Shown: in pieces, positions 23,177 to 31,225 of the stretch
Layout: each line of letters starts with the position of its first letter
Position numbering within the stretch: the stretch's first letter is position 1
Origin: Polyangia bacterium
Lineage (GTDB): Bacteria; Myxococcota_A; Polyangia; Polyangiales; Sandaracinaceae
Direction of reading: 5' to 3'
Length of the DNA: 32,368 nt
NCBI GenBank assembly: GCA_030426845.1
Contig: JAUHXR010000069.1
Span: 1-32,368 of the forward strand
Notes under the pieces: model-generated
What the model was told of the DNA's origin: nothing
The model's input: only the letters and a program-made list of their open reading frames with translations
Databases searched by the model: none
Translations under genes and position numbers: made by a program

Positions 23177-23647
23177 TCAGCTCCCGGCGAGCCCGGGGTC
23201 CTCGCCCGCCTGCCACACCAGGTCGGCGAGGTCCGCGCGCGCCTCGTCCTCGAGCAAGCCGATGTGCACCGTGAGGCCGGCCTCGCGGAGCATCGCGATG
23301 CCCTGACCGCGGTTGCGAGGGTGAGGATCGACCATGGCGACGTAGGTCGTGCCGACGCGGCGTCGGATCATCTCGGCCGCGCAGCTCGGAGTGCGCCCGT
23401 GAAAGGCGCAGGGCTCGAGCGTCACGAACGCGATCGCGTCGTCGAGCGGGCCCTCGAGCTGCGCGAGCGCCATCGGCTCGGCGTGGGGCTGGTAGGGCGG
23501 CTGCGTGTGCCCTCGGGCTACCACGACCCCGCCGCGTACGATCACGCAGCCGACCGGAGGGTTCGGGCGGCACGCGGGCAGAGCGCGCCGGCCCTCGACG
23601 AGCGCCTCGCGCATGAAGGCCTCGCGCTGCGCTGACGTGAGATTCAT
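23177..23647 (-). CDS. Stand-alone RibD-type zinc deaminase
   Basis: 156 residues from ATG 23647. It matches the deaminase half of RibD and related cytidine-deaminase-fold enzymes: RRALPACRPNPPVGCVIVRGG, HAEPMALAQ (zinc His plus catalytic Glu), TLEPCAFHGRTPSC (two zinc Cys) and VDPHPRNRGQGI. In riboflavin synthesis this domain deaminates the pyrimidine intermediate, but RibD normally carries a reductase domain of about 200 residues that is absent here; the protein stops after ADLVWQAGEDPG. It could be a split RibD partner, a pathway-specific deaminase in pyrrolopyrimidine or antibiotic synthesis, or a nucleic-acid or nucleotide deaminase. No other riboflavin gene is present, so the substrate is open. 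Confidence 0.88.
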   Translation of the reverse strand: MNLTSAQREAFMREALVEGRRALPACRPNPPVGCVIVRGGVVVARGHTQPPYQPHAEPMALAQLEGPLDDAIAFVTLEPCAFHGRTPSCAAEMIRRRVGTTYVAMVDPHPRNRGQGIAMLREAGLTVHIGLLEDEARADLADLVWQAGEDPGLAGS

Positions 23648-23701
23648 GCCGTCAGGGTATCTCGGCGCCGGCCTCGCATGTGGGCTCTGGCGGGCGGCGG
23701 C

Positions 23702-25273
23702 TCAGGGGCAGGCGGGCGCGGGGGCGCCGACGTCGATCACCGCGAACTCGGGGCCCGCGCCGCAGTCGATGACCGTCCAGACCTCCACTGGGGCCTCGGT
23801 CTCCTCGATCGACAGGTCGTAGTCGAGCGGGCCCGATGCGCCGTTGATGTTCACGCGGTTGCCCATCCCGAGCTGCCGGTGGATCGCGGGGATGTTCGAG
23901 CCGTAGAGCTCGAGCGGCGAGCCGGCCGTGTCCGAGAGGCGTCGCAGGCCGCGGGCGAGGTTGAGGCCGGTGATCCCGTCGGCCTGGGCGCTCGCGAAGC
24001 CGGTGGCCGCGATGAGCATCATGGCCGCGTCGTAGGCGTTGGCGGTGAAGGTGAGCGCGGTGACGTCCGAGCCGTACTCGCTCGTGTAGTCGACGACGAA
24101 GCGGTCGTAGATCAGGCCGCTCGCGGGTTGTGGGCGCGTGCCGCGCACCTGCGCGAAGACGGCCTGGTTGGCCGGGAGCACGCCGTCGAGCAGGTCCTGG
24201 TTGCCCGCGCTGTCGGTCATCAGCAGCACGCGTCCGTCCCACGCCGTCCCCGCGTCGCTGGCGACCGAGTTGAGGAACGCGACTCCGTCGGTCGTCGACG
24301 ACGAGACGAAGATGATGTCGGTGTTCGTGGAGTCGCGGGCGGCGAGGATCGCGGCCCCGCGATCGGCCGCGTCGGAGTAGGAGAAGAGCTGGACGCTGAC
24401 CCCCGCCGCGGCGAGCCGGGTCCCGACCACGTCGCTCAGGCCGTCGCCGTAGGCCCCCGCCTGGAAGACCACGCCGACGTTGGTGACGGAGCGCGCGGTG
24501 ATGTCCTCCGAGAGCGTGGTGCCCTGGAAGCTGTCGGGCGCGGCGGTCCGCCAGAGCAGGCCCGGCGCGTCGTCGGTCGGCGAGACGTTGTCGAGCGTGG
24601 TGAGCGCGGGGCTCGTCGCCGAGGGCGAGATCACGAGGGCGCCGTCGTCGGCGACCTCGGAGAACACGGCCTGGGTGTCGCCCGACGAGGCGGGGCCGAC
24701 GATCGCCGGCACGTGGGCCTGCTCGACGAGCCAGCGGGCCGAGCTCACCGCGACCTCGCGGCGCTGATCGGCGTTGCCGCGATCGGCCGGCTCGATGTTG
24801 CAGAAGACCAGGCCGTACGGGCCGGCCGCGAGGCCCTCGGCGCCGTTCGCGAGGACCGCCGCGAGCCGGGCGGAGTTCTCGCGCGCCTCGTGGGTCGCGA
24901 GGGACCGGTCCATGAGGTTGCCGAACACCACGCGCTCTTCGTGGCCCGCGCCGGTCAGGAGGTCGGCCGGGTAGGTGAGGGTGCAGTTGTCAGGGACGTC
25001 GAGGGCGGCGCAGCGCTGGTCCACACAGGACTGGGCCCACGACCCGGCCCGCTGGCGGCACTCGAGATCGCTCGTGCAAAGCGTGCTGTCGCTGAAGCAG
25101 AAGCCGTCCTCGCCGCAGGCGTAGTCACCGCCGAAGCGCGTCTGGCACTCGTCATCGCTCGCGCAGCTCGTCTGCTCGGTGAGCGAGAGCGAGCAGCCCG
25201 CGAGGCCGACGGCCAATCCGGCCGCCAGGGCCACCGCCGCGCACGCGAGGCGCTCAGAGCGTGCCCACGACAT
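23702..25273 (-). CDS. Type I periplasmic-binding-protein lipoprotein with Cys-rich N-terminus
   Basis: 523 residues from ATG 25273. The signal peptide ends in lipobox AVGLAGC. About 75 residues with ten or more Cys (CASDDECQTRF, CGEDGFC, CTSDLECRQ) precede the main domain. From about residue 110 to 480 there is a two-lobed fold like the branched-chain amino acid binding proteins (Peripla_BP_6): VVFGNLMDRS, VPAIVGPASSGDTQAVFSEV, LVISPSATSPALTTLDN, TNVGVVFQAGAYGDGL and YDAAMMLIAATGF. No ABC permease genes are near. It overlaps the upstream TPR gene by 20 bases and is the last gene of the kinase operon, so I infer a surface or periplasmic ligand sensor rather than a transport protein. Confidence 0.87.
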   Translation of the reverse strand: MSWARSERLACAAVALAAGLAVGLAGCSLSLTEQTSCASDDECQTRFGGDYACGEDGFCFSDSTLCTSDLECRQRAGSWAQSCVDQRCAALDVPDNCTLTYPADLLTGAGHEERVVFGNLMDRSLATHEARENSARLAAVLANGAEGLAAGPYGLVFCNIEPADRGNADQRREVAVSSARWLVEQAHVPAIVGPASSGDTQAVFSEVADDGALVISPSATSPALTTLDNVSPTDDAPGLLWRTAAPDSFQGTTLSEDITARSVTNVGVVFQAGAYGDGLSDVVGTRLAAAGVSVQLFSYSDAADRGAAILAARDSTNTDIIFVSSSTTDGVAFLNSVASDAGTAWDGRVLLMTDSAGNQDLLDGVLPANQAVFAQVRGTRPQPASGLIYDRFVVDYTSEYGSDVTALTFTANAYDAAMMLIAATGFASAQADGITGLNLARGLRRLSDTAGSPLELYGSNIPAIHRQLGMGNRVNINGASGPLDYDLSIEETEAPVEVWTVIDCGAGPEFAVIDVGAPAPACP

Positions 25274-26081
25274 GGACGCCTCCTCCCTGGGGACCCGCGC
25301 TGGGCAGGACCCGCCACGCGGCCGCGCCGTCGGCGCTGTCGCCGCCGGACGTCGCGCCGACGATCAGCAGCACGAGGCCGGTGATCCCGAGCGCGCCGGC
25401 CGCGGCCCAGCTGATGTCCGCGCCGAGCGCGAAGCCCGACTCGCGGTCGAGCAGCTCGCGGGCCTCGGCCACGCAGACGCCGCCGGGACAGAGGAGCGCG
25501 AGCCCGTTCGTCGCGTCCGTCTTCGCGAGGCCGAGGCCGATGCCCACGCCGCCGGCCGCGAGGCCGAGGCCCAGGAACACGACGCCGGCCGCGATCAGCC
25601 CGCCGTCGCCACCGCCGCCTCCGCCTCCGCCTCCGTCGCCCGCTCCGCGTCGCGGCGCGGGCGTGGAGTAACGAGGCGGCGGCAGGTCGCCCGGACCGGG
25701 GCTGACCCCGCCGGTGCCCTCGGCCTCGACCCGGGCCTCGAGAGCGGTGATCCGCGCGTTGACCGTCGCCTGGTCGTACTCCGGCGCCGACGGTGCGTAG
25801 CGGCGCAGCGCGTCGATCGCGGCCTCGAGCCGACCCGCCCGCTCGTAGGCGTTGGCGAGGTTGAAGAGCAGCGCCGCTCGGCCGCTCAGCTCGTAGGCCT
25901 GGCGAAACAGGTCGATCGCCTCGTCGTAGTCGCCGGCCGCGTACATCCGCTCGCCGCGCAGGTAGAGCTCCCGCGCGCGATCGTCATCCGTGAGGGTCGG
26001 GCCGTCCGAGGAGGGTTGGGCCCACGCGCTGGCCGGGAGGCCGATCAGCACGAGGGCGAGGCAGATTGCGGATCGAGTCAT
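25254..26081 (-). CDS. TPR-containing membrane protein with glycine-rich linker
   Basis: 275 residues from ATG 26081. It has a signal peptide (MTRSAICLALVLIGLPASAWA) and about two TPR units (ARELYLRGERMYAAGDYDEA, AALLFNLANAYERAGRLEAA). A proline-rich stretch and a run of nine or more glycines follow, then two membrane helices (GGLIAAGVVFLGLGLAAGGV, AAGALGITGLVLLIVGATSG) with a likely disulfide loop (CPGGVC) between them. This TPR-plus-two-helices form is a recurrent myxobacterial type, often beside PEGA kinases. Its ATG overlaps the kinase stop by four bases (ATGA), so the two are translationally coupled. It may link the kinase to the envelope; function is unproven. Confidence 0.85.
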   Translation of the reverse strand: MTRSAICLALVLIGLPASAWAQPSSDGPTLTDDDRARELYLRGERMYAAGDYDEAIDLFRQAYELSGRAALLFNLANAYERAGRLEAAIDALRRYAPSAPEYDQATVNARITALEARVEAEGTGGVSPGPGDLPPPRYSTPAPRRGAGDGGGGGGGGGDGGLIAAGVVFLGLGLAAGGVGIGLGLAKTDATNGLALLCPGGVCVAEARELLDRESGFALGADISWAAAGALGITGLVLLIVGATSGGDSADGAAAWRVLPSAGPQGGGVHVVGTL

Positions 26082-27829
26082 CGCGTCCAGGGGTCGAGAT
26101 TGTCGCTTCGCCGTGACGGCGTCCAGTCGCTCCCACGCGGCTCGGGATCGGGGGTCGCCGCGGCGGGGGTGGGCTCCGCGGCGGGGGCAGGCTCGCCCGC
26201 CGGCTCCGACCGCGCCGGCGCGCCGCGGGGGCGCGCCACGCGACCGCGTGCGGCGGAGGCGCGGGGGCGCTCGGCGGCCTCGGCCTCCGAGTCGGTCCCG
26301 GTGTCGGCCCCGGTGTCGGCCTCGGTGTCGGCCTCGGTCTCGGCCTCGGTCTCGGCGTCAGCCGCGACGGCCGAGCGCGCCGCGCCGACCTCGTCCGAGG
26401 GTGCGTCGCCCGCCGCTGCCTGCGCTGCCTCGACCTCGCCGGGGGCCGGTTCGGCCGGCGTAGGGAGCGGCGACAAGGTCACCTCGGACGGCGGCGGGGC
26501 GTCACGGAACGTGAGCGTCATCGGCTCGTAGCCCTCGGCCCGGACGCGCAGCGCGTGGGTGCTCCCGTCGCGCGCGAAGCGCTGCTCGATCCGCCCGCCG
26601 CCCCACACGACTCCGTCCAGCTCGACGATCGCGCCCTCGGGGTGGACGTCGACCGCGACCGTGTAGCTCTCCGGCGCGGCCGGGGCCCCGGGGCCCGCGA
26701 GCGTCCACGCGTAGAACCCACCCGCGGCGGCCACGCCAAGCAGCAGGACCGCGGCCAGCGCGAGCGGCCACCGCGCGCGCGGCTCGGGCGCGAGGGTGGG
26801 GTGGCTCGAGTCGCGACGCCTCCTCGCCGGGGGGATCGACGTGCTCGGCGCGGGCGGGGCCGCGCGCAGGCGCGGTCGAGAGACGGCCGGGACTTCGAAG
26901 GGCGTCAGGGTCGTCGGCCGGATCCCCAGCTCCTCGGCCCAGTAGCTCTGCGCCGACGGGCTGGCGAACGGCAGGAGCGCGGCCATGAAGTCGTGCATCG
27001 TCTCGAACCGCTCCTGGCGGGTCGGCGCCATCGCCTTGAGCACGACGGCCTCGAGCGACGGAGGCAGCCCCGCGCGGTGCACGCTCGGCGGGTCGAAGCC
27101 CTCGTGGCCTACCTCGTGGAGCAGCTCGAGCACGGTCGTGCGGTCGCGCGGGAGCTTGCCGGTGAGCGTCTGGTAGAACATCACGCCGAGCGCGTACTGG
27201 TCGGTCTTCGAGTCGATGGGCTCCCCGCGCGCCTGCTCCGGCGACATGTAGTGCGGCGTCCCGATCACGCTCGAGTCGAGGGTCAGCCGCGGGTCCGAGG
27301 TGACGAGCCGCGAGACCCCGAAGTCGAGGACGGTGGGGCGCCGGCGGTGGCCCTCGACCGCGAGGATGACGTTGTCGGGCTTCAGATCCCGGTGGACCAC
27401 CCCCTGCTCGTGGCCGGCCGCGATCGCGGCCGCGATAGGCAAGAAGATGTGCACCGCCTCCTCGATCTCGAAGGCGCCGTGCTCGGCCAGGTGCTCCTCG
27501 AGCGTCGGGCCGGGCAGGTACTGCATCACCAGGTAGGGGATGTCGCCGGCGCTGCTGACGTCGAAGATCTCGACCACGTGCCGGTTGCGGATCCGCGACG
27601 CCGCCTGGCCCTCGCGGAGGAAGCGTCCCCTCAGGTCCGACCGCTCACGCGCGTGGCGGTTGAGGACCTTGATGGCAACCTCCTTGTCGAGCTTCGCGTG
27701 GCGCGCGAGGTAGACGTCGGCCATGCCCCCGACGCCGATCAGCTTCTCGATCAGATAGACGCCGAGGCGATCGCCCGCGTGGAAGTCACGCGGGGTGTCC
27801 TGAGGGGTGAGCTCGCCGACCGTGCTCAT
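26078..27829 (-). CDS. Membrane Ser/Thr protein kinase with PEGA domain
   Basis: 583 residues from ATG 27829 (a GTG lies six bases upstream). The N-terminal kinase is complete: glycine loop GVGGMADVYLAR, Lys in VAIKVLN, catalytic HRDLKPDN, DFGVSR, and SPEQARGEP for APE. Residues 285-345 form a basic Pro-rich linker, then one membrane helix (WPLALAAVLLLGVAAAGGFY). Outside the membrane a PEGA domain (VDVHPEGAIVELDGV, HALRVRAEGYEP) is followed by a low-complexity tail rich in Glu, Ala, Thr and Asp. This is the PknB-like layout common in myxobacteria, with a periplasmic sensor part. It heads a three-gene operon with the TPR and binding-lipoprotein genes. The lipoprotein may feed a ligand signal to it. 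Confidence 0.94.
   Translation of the reverse strand: MSTVGELTPQDTPRDFHAGDRLGVYLIEKLIGVGGMADVYLARHAKLDKEVAIKVLNRHARERSDLRGRFLREGQAASRIRNRHVVEIFDVSSAGDIPYLVMQYLPGPTLEEHLAEHGAFEIEEAVHIFLPIAAAIAAGHEQGVVHRDLKPDNVILAVEGHRRRPTVLDFGVSRLVTSDPRLTLDSSVIGTPHYMSPEQARGEPIDSKTDQYALGVMFYQTLTGKLPRDRTTVLELLHEVGHEGFDPPSVHRAGLPPSLEAVVLKAMAPTRQERFETMHDFMAALLPFASPSAQSYWAEELGIRPTTLTPFEVPAVSRPRLRAAPPAPSTSIPPARRRRDSSHPTLAPEPRARWPLALAAVLLLGVAAAGGFYAWTLAGPGAPAAPESYTVAVDVHPEGAIVELDGVVWGGGRIEQRFARDGSTHALRVRAEGYEPMTLTFRDAPPPSEVTLSPLPTPAEPAPGEVEAAQAAAGDAPSDEVGAARSAVAADAETEAETEADTEADTGADTGTDSEAEAAERPRASAARGRVARPRGAPARSEPAGEPAPAAEPTPAAATPDPEPRGSDWTPSRRSDNLDPWTR
26300..26359 (-). repeat. Five tandem 12-bp units in the kinase tail
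   Basis: Five consecutive 12-bp units of the type GGTGTCGGCCTC or GGTCTCGGCCTC encode the acidic run ETEADTEADTGADT in the periplasmic tail of the kinase. Unit length is a multiple of three, so expansion keeps the frame and would only change tail length. Confidence 0.85.
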
Positions 27830-27920
27830 GGCCACAGCATACCAAAACGGGGACCACGGATCTCAGTCGGAGCGGAAAGATGACCCATGGGTCACCTTGT
27901 CTCCGTGTACCCTCTGCCTC

Positions 27921-29390
27921 GTGCGTTCCGGCGCGACCCTGGCCCGGCTGGCCTTCCTGCTGGTGGTGAGCGGCGGGGCCCTCGGCTGCGGGGGGCCGTC
28001 CGAGGAGGTGCGTGCGGCCTACGCCGACCTCCTCCGGCCGGCCGAGGCCTGCCGCGCCCCGGCTCCGCCGACCGTCACCCCGGAGGAGATGCGGGCCGAC
28101 CACGACGTCCTCGAACGGGCGCTCCGGCGCGGCTACGGGGGCTACGAGCTCGCGGCCGACGAGGCGACCTGGGACGCGCTGCTCCGCGCGGGCCGGGCGG
28201 GCCTACCCGACGCGCCGGTCAGCCCCCTCGCCTTCCGCGATCGGCTCCTCGAGGAGCTCGCGTTCCTGGACGACAACCACGTCGGGCTCTGGCTCTACGT
28301 CGACGGCCGGCGCCGGTGGCGCTCGACCAGCGGGCACCACCAGGCCTACGTCGGTGACCTGCGGCTGCGGCGCGACGGGGACGCCTACGTCGACGCCGAC
28401 GGCCGCCGGCTGCTCTCCTGCGACGGGCGACCCGCGGCGGAGGTGATCCGCCCGATCGTGGACGCCGATGCCCTGCCGGAGGCTCGGTTCGCGCCGATGC
28501 TCCTGTCGCGCGAGCGGATCGAGGAGGTCACCTGCGCGCTGCGGTCCCCCGACGGCGCGACGGTCGAGGCGCCGGTCCCGCTCCGCCGGCTCGATGTCCG
28601 CGGCCCACGCGGTCCGTCCTTCGAGCGCCTCGACGCGCCGTTCCCGTGGCTGCGCCTGCGGACCCTCTTCACCGACCGCGCCGACGCGCTGGAGCGCTTC
28701 GTCCGCAGCGGGGTGGAGGTGCGTGACGCGCCGGTCGTGGTGGTCGATCTGCGGCGCGCCGGCGGCGGGTCGGACCGCTACCTGCTCCGCTGGTTCCGCA
28801 ACCTCACCGACCAGACCTTCGCCTACTGGCAGACCGACGCGCTCGAGAGCGAGGTCACGCTGCAGGGCGCGCTCACGTTCTGGGGCTGCGTCCGCAGCCT
28901 CAGCCGGACCACGGACCCCGGCGGGCGGCGGTGGCTCGACGACCGGGTCGCCCGCGCCCGCCGCGAGCTCGACCGCGCGATGGACGCGCGCGGCCGGTTC
29001 CGCGAGCGTGACCCCGAGGCGCTGCGGCTCCCGGGGGTGGCGCCCGGCCCCTTCGAGGGGCGCCTGGTGCTGCTCGTCGATCGCGGCTGCGGCTCCGCCT
29101 GCGAGACGTCCGTCCTGCTCGCGCGGCAGGTGCCGGGCGCGATCGTGATCGGCGAGAACACCGAGGGCGTCATGAAGGTGGGCGAGCTGCGGTGGTACCA
29201 GCTCCCGCACAGCCGCATCTGGGTCTCGCTCGGCCACCGGTCGCACCGCGATCCGACGGCGACGTTCCGCGAGAGCTTCGGGTTCGAGCCCGACCTCTGG
29301 CTCGACGGCGACGATCCCGCGGGGGACGTGCGCGCGCTCGCGGCCTGCCTCGCGGACCCGACGTGCGGCGACGCGATCCGGCCGCGGTGA
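27921..29390 (+). CDS. S41-family peptidase-like lipoprotein
   Basis: 489 residues from GTG 27921, chosen because it begins a lipoprotein signal (VRSGATLARLAFLLVVSGGALGC, lipobox GALGC) at once. The N-terminal helical region (EEMRADHDVLERALRRGYGGY, RDRLLEELAFLDDNHVGLWL) is the cap seen before the catalytic core of C-terminal processing and tricorn-type proteases. The core has VVVVDLRRAGGGSDRYLLRW and, around the expected nucleophile, LLVDRGCGSACETSVLLARQ, then VIGENTEGVMKVGE. In S41 enzymes this Ser works with a Lys or His/Glu system; I see Ser in GSACE but not a safe general base. A pair of Cys flanks the Ser, which is unusual. No PDZ domain is visible. The gene converges with a GNAT gene only four bases away. 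Confidence 0.82.
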   Translation: MRSGATLARLAFLLVVSGGALGCGGPSEEVRAAYADLLRPAEACRAPAPPTVTPEEMRADHDVLERALRRGYGGYELAADEATWDALLRAGRAGLPDAPVSPLAFRDRLLEELAFLDDNHVGLWLYVDGRRRWRSTSGHHQAYVGDLRLRRDGDAYVDADGRRLLSCDGRPAAEVIRPIVDADALPEARFAPMLLSRERIEEVTCALRSPDGATVEAPVPLRRLDVRGPRGPSFERLDAPFPWLRLRTLFTDRADALERFVRSGVEVRDAPVVVVDLRRAGGGSDRYLLRWFRNLTDQTFAYWQTDALESEVTLQGALTFWGCVRSLSRTTDPGGRRWLDDRVARARRELDRAMDARGRFRERDPEALRLPGVAPGPFEGRLVLLVDRGCGSACETSVLLARQVPGAIVIGENTEGVMKVGELRWYQLPHSRIWVSLGHRSHRDPTATFRESFGFEPDLWLDGDDPAGDVRALAACLADPTCGDAIRPR

Positions 29391-29394
29391 CGGC

Positions 29395-29982
29395 TCACGC
29401 TGGCGGCGGCGGGGCGCTCGGGCGGGCGAGGAAGCGGGTCATGATGAGGTCGTCGACGTAGCGGCCGTCCTCGAGCCGGACGAACCGGGCGCGGCGCGCC
29501 TCCTCGACGAAGCCGAGGCCCCGGTAGAGCGCGTGGGCGCGCTCGTTGTCGGCCCGCACGTAGAGCTCGAGGCGGGTCAGCCCGCTCGCCTCCGCGTGCG
29601 CGATGAGCGCGTTCATCAGCGCGCGGCCGATGCCCTGGCGCTGCACCTCCGGGTGGACGCCGAGCGAGAGCACGCCGACGTGCCGGCACCGGGAGGGCCC
29701 GAGCTGGTTGAGCTGCGCGGTGCCCGCCATCGCGTCGACGCCCTGCACGTCCGCCACCAGGCACAGCGTCGCGTCGCCCGAGGCCAGCTGGTGATGCAGG
29801 GCCTCGATCCGGCGGCGTTCCTCCTCGGGACCCCGGATCTGGGCTGGCGACAGGACCATGCCGCGGCCGTCCTCCGCGAGCCGGCGGTCCAGCGCGAGCG
29901 TGCGCGGGGCGTCGGAGTAGGCGATGGGGCGGATGATGCCGCGGCGCCCATCACGGAGGGTGATGTCGAGCGGGTCGAGCAC
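29395..29982 (-). CDS. GNAT-family N-acetyltransferase
   Basis: 195 residues from GTG 29982. The acetyl-CoA binding motif is LGVHPEVQRQGIGRALMNAL, typical of GNAT motif A (R/Q-x-x-G-x-G/A), with motif B LELYVRADNERAHALYRGLGF and the end FVRLEDGRYVDDLIM. The LYRGLGF and YVDDLIM pattern resembles RimI-like and L-amino acid acetyltransferases. It moves an acetyl group from acetyl-CoA to an amine; the substrate cannot be read from the sequence. It is probably cytoplasmic. No operon partner is evident: the nearest upstream gene is divergent. Confidence 0.9.
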   Translation of the reverse strand: MLDPLDITLRDGRRGIIRPIAYSDAPRTLALDRRLAEDGRGMVLSPAQIRGPEEERRRIEALHHQLASGDATLCLVADVQGVDAMAGTAQLNQLGPSRCRHVGVLSLGVHPEVQRQGIGRALMNALIAHAEASGLTRLELYVRADNERAHALYRGLGFVEEARRARFVRLEDGRYVDDLIMTRFLARPSAPPPPA

Positions 29983-30151
29983 GGTCGTTCCGTTCGGCGA
30001 GCTGGATCACTGTAGCACTGGGCGGGAGCAGGTCCGCGGCCGATGGGGCTGCGGGGTGGGGGCGCGGGTCTCCGGAGCGGCCCTCCGCGCGACACCGAAT
30101 ACGACCGAGCGGGGCCTACGGTTCGGCACGCTCCTGGCACGAGGGAGAGGC

Positions 30152-31222
30152 ATGCGGCACCTCCCCCTCGCGCTCCTCCTCCTCCTCGCGACGGCCTGCG
30201 CCAACGGCAGCCACTCCACCCCGACCCCCTACAGCGGGGACGCGGGGCTGCCCATCACCTGCGGCGCCGCGAGCCAGCCGTGCTGCCCCGGCGCGGTGCC
30301 GTGCGTGAGCGGCCTGTCCTGCACCGTCGGAGGCTACTGCGAGCCGGGCGCGGGCGGCGCCTGCGGCTTCAACGGCCAGGCGTGCTGCGCGGACGGCGCG
30401 CTGCCGTGCCAGGCGGGGCTGACCTGCGACGGCGTCGCGTGTCGGCCGACGACGGGCGCGACCTGCGGCGGGGTCGATCAGGCCTGCTGCGCGACCGCGG
30501 TGCCCTGCGCCGCCGGGCTGACCTGCGACGGAACCGCCTGCCGCGCGGCCGCGGCCGGGTGCGGCGGGCTCGACCAGGCCTGCTGCGCGAGCGCGACCCC
30601 TTGCCAGGGCGGGCTCACCTGCAGCGCGGGCGTCTGCCAGGGAGGCACCGGAGGCTGCGGTGCGGGCGGCCAGGCGTGCTGCGCCGGCGCGACCCCGTGT
30701 CAAGCCGGGTTGATGTGCAGCGCTGGGGTCTGTCAGGGCTCCGGCGGGACCTGCGGCGGGTTCGACCAGGCCTGCTGCGCGGGCGCGACGCCATGCCAGG
30801 GTGGGCTCACGTGCGTCGGCGGCTTCTGCGACTCGTCGGGCACCGGGCCCTGCGGCACGGAGTGGGAGGCGTGCTGCACGACGGGGACGCCGTGTCAGTC
30901 CGGCCTGAGCTGCTTCGACGGGTTCTGCGAGCGCGGGGGCGGCACGGGGGCGTGCGGGACGGAGTGGGAGGCGTGCTGCACGACGGGGACGCCATGTCAG
31001 TCGGGCTTGAGCTGCCTCGGTGGCTTCTGCGAGCGCCCGGGCGGCACGGGGATGTGCGGGACCGACCTCGAGGCGTGCTGCACGACGGGGACGCCGTGTC
31101 AGTCGGGGCTCGTCTGTTTCATGGGGTTCTGCGATCGCTGCGGCGAGCTCTTCGGCCCCTGCTGCACGAGCGGCGCGCAGTGCCAGTCGGGGCTGAGCTG
31201 CGTGATGGGGGAGTGCGAGTAG
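30152..31222 (+). CDS. Ten-repeat cysteine-knot-like lipoprotein
   Basis: 356 residues from ATG 30152, which follows a strong GAGGGAGAGG ribosome binding site. The signal peptide (MRHLPLALLLLLATAC) has a lipobox. Ten repeats of about 30-36 residues follow, each with six Cys in the order C-x(5-6)-CC-x(4-5)-C-x(4-5)-C-x(3-4)-C and a core like CG-x-x-x-x-ACC, TPCQSGL and C-x-x-G-F-C. The adjacent CC after a short spacing is the signature order of small inhibitor-cystine-knot folds; whether these are true knots is unproven. Repeats 7-9 (about 30850-31135) are nearly identical in DNA, so expansion is recent. Repeat 10 is more divergent. An exposed, rigid, protease-resistant surface rod is likely. 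Confidence 0.86.
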   Translation: MRHLPLALLLLLATACANGSHSTPTPYSGDAGLPITCGAASQPCCPGAVPCVSGLSCTVGGYCEPGAGGACGFNGQACCADGALPCQAGLTCDGVACRPTTGATCGGVDQACCATAVPCAAGLTCDGTACRAAAAGCGGLDQACCASATPCQGGLTCSAGVCQGGTGGCGAGGQACCAGATPCQAGLMCSAGVCQGSGGTCGGFDQACCAGATPCQGGLTCVGGFCDSSGTGPCGTEWEACCTTGTPCQSGLSCFDGFCERGGGTGACGTEWEACCTTGTPCQSGLSCLGGFCERPGGTGMCGTDLEACCTTGTPCQSGLVCFMGFCDRCGELFGPCCTSGAQCQSGLSCVMGECE

Positions 31223-31225
31223 GCG

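Noticed and set aside
26300-26359. Phase-variable repeat in the kinase gene
   Set aside because: The unit is 12 bases, so copy-number change keeps the frame; it could only alter tail length.
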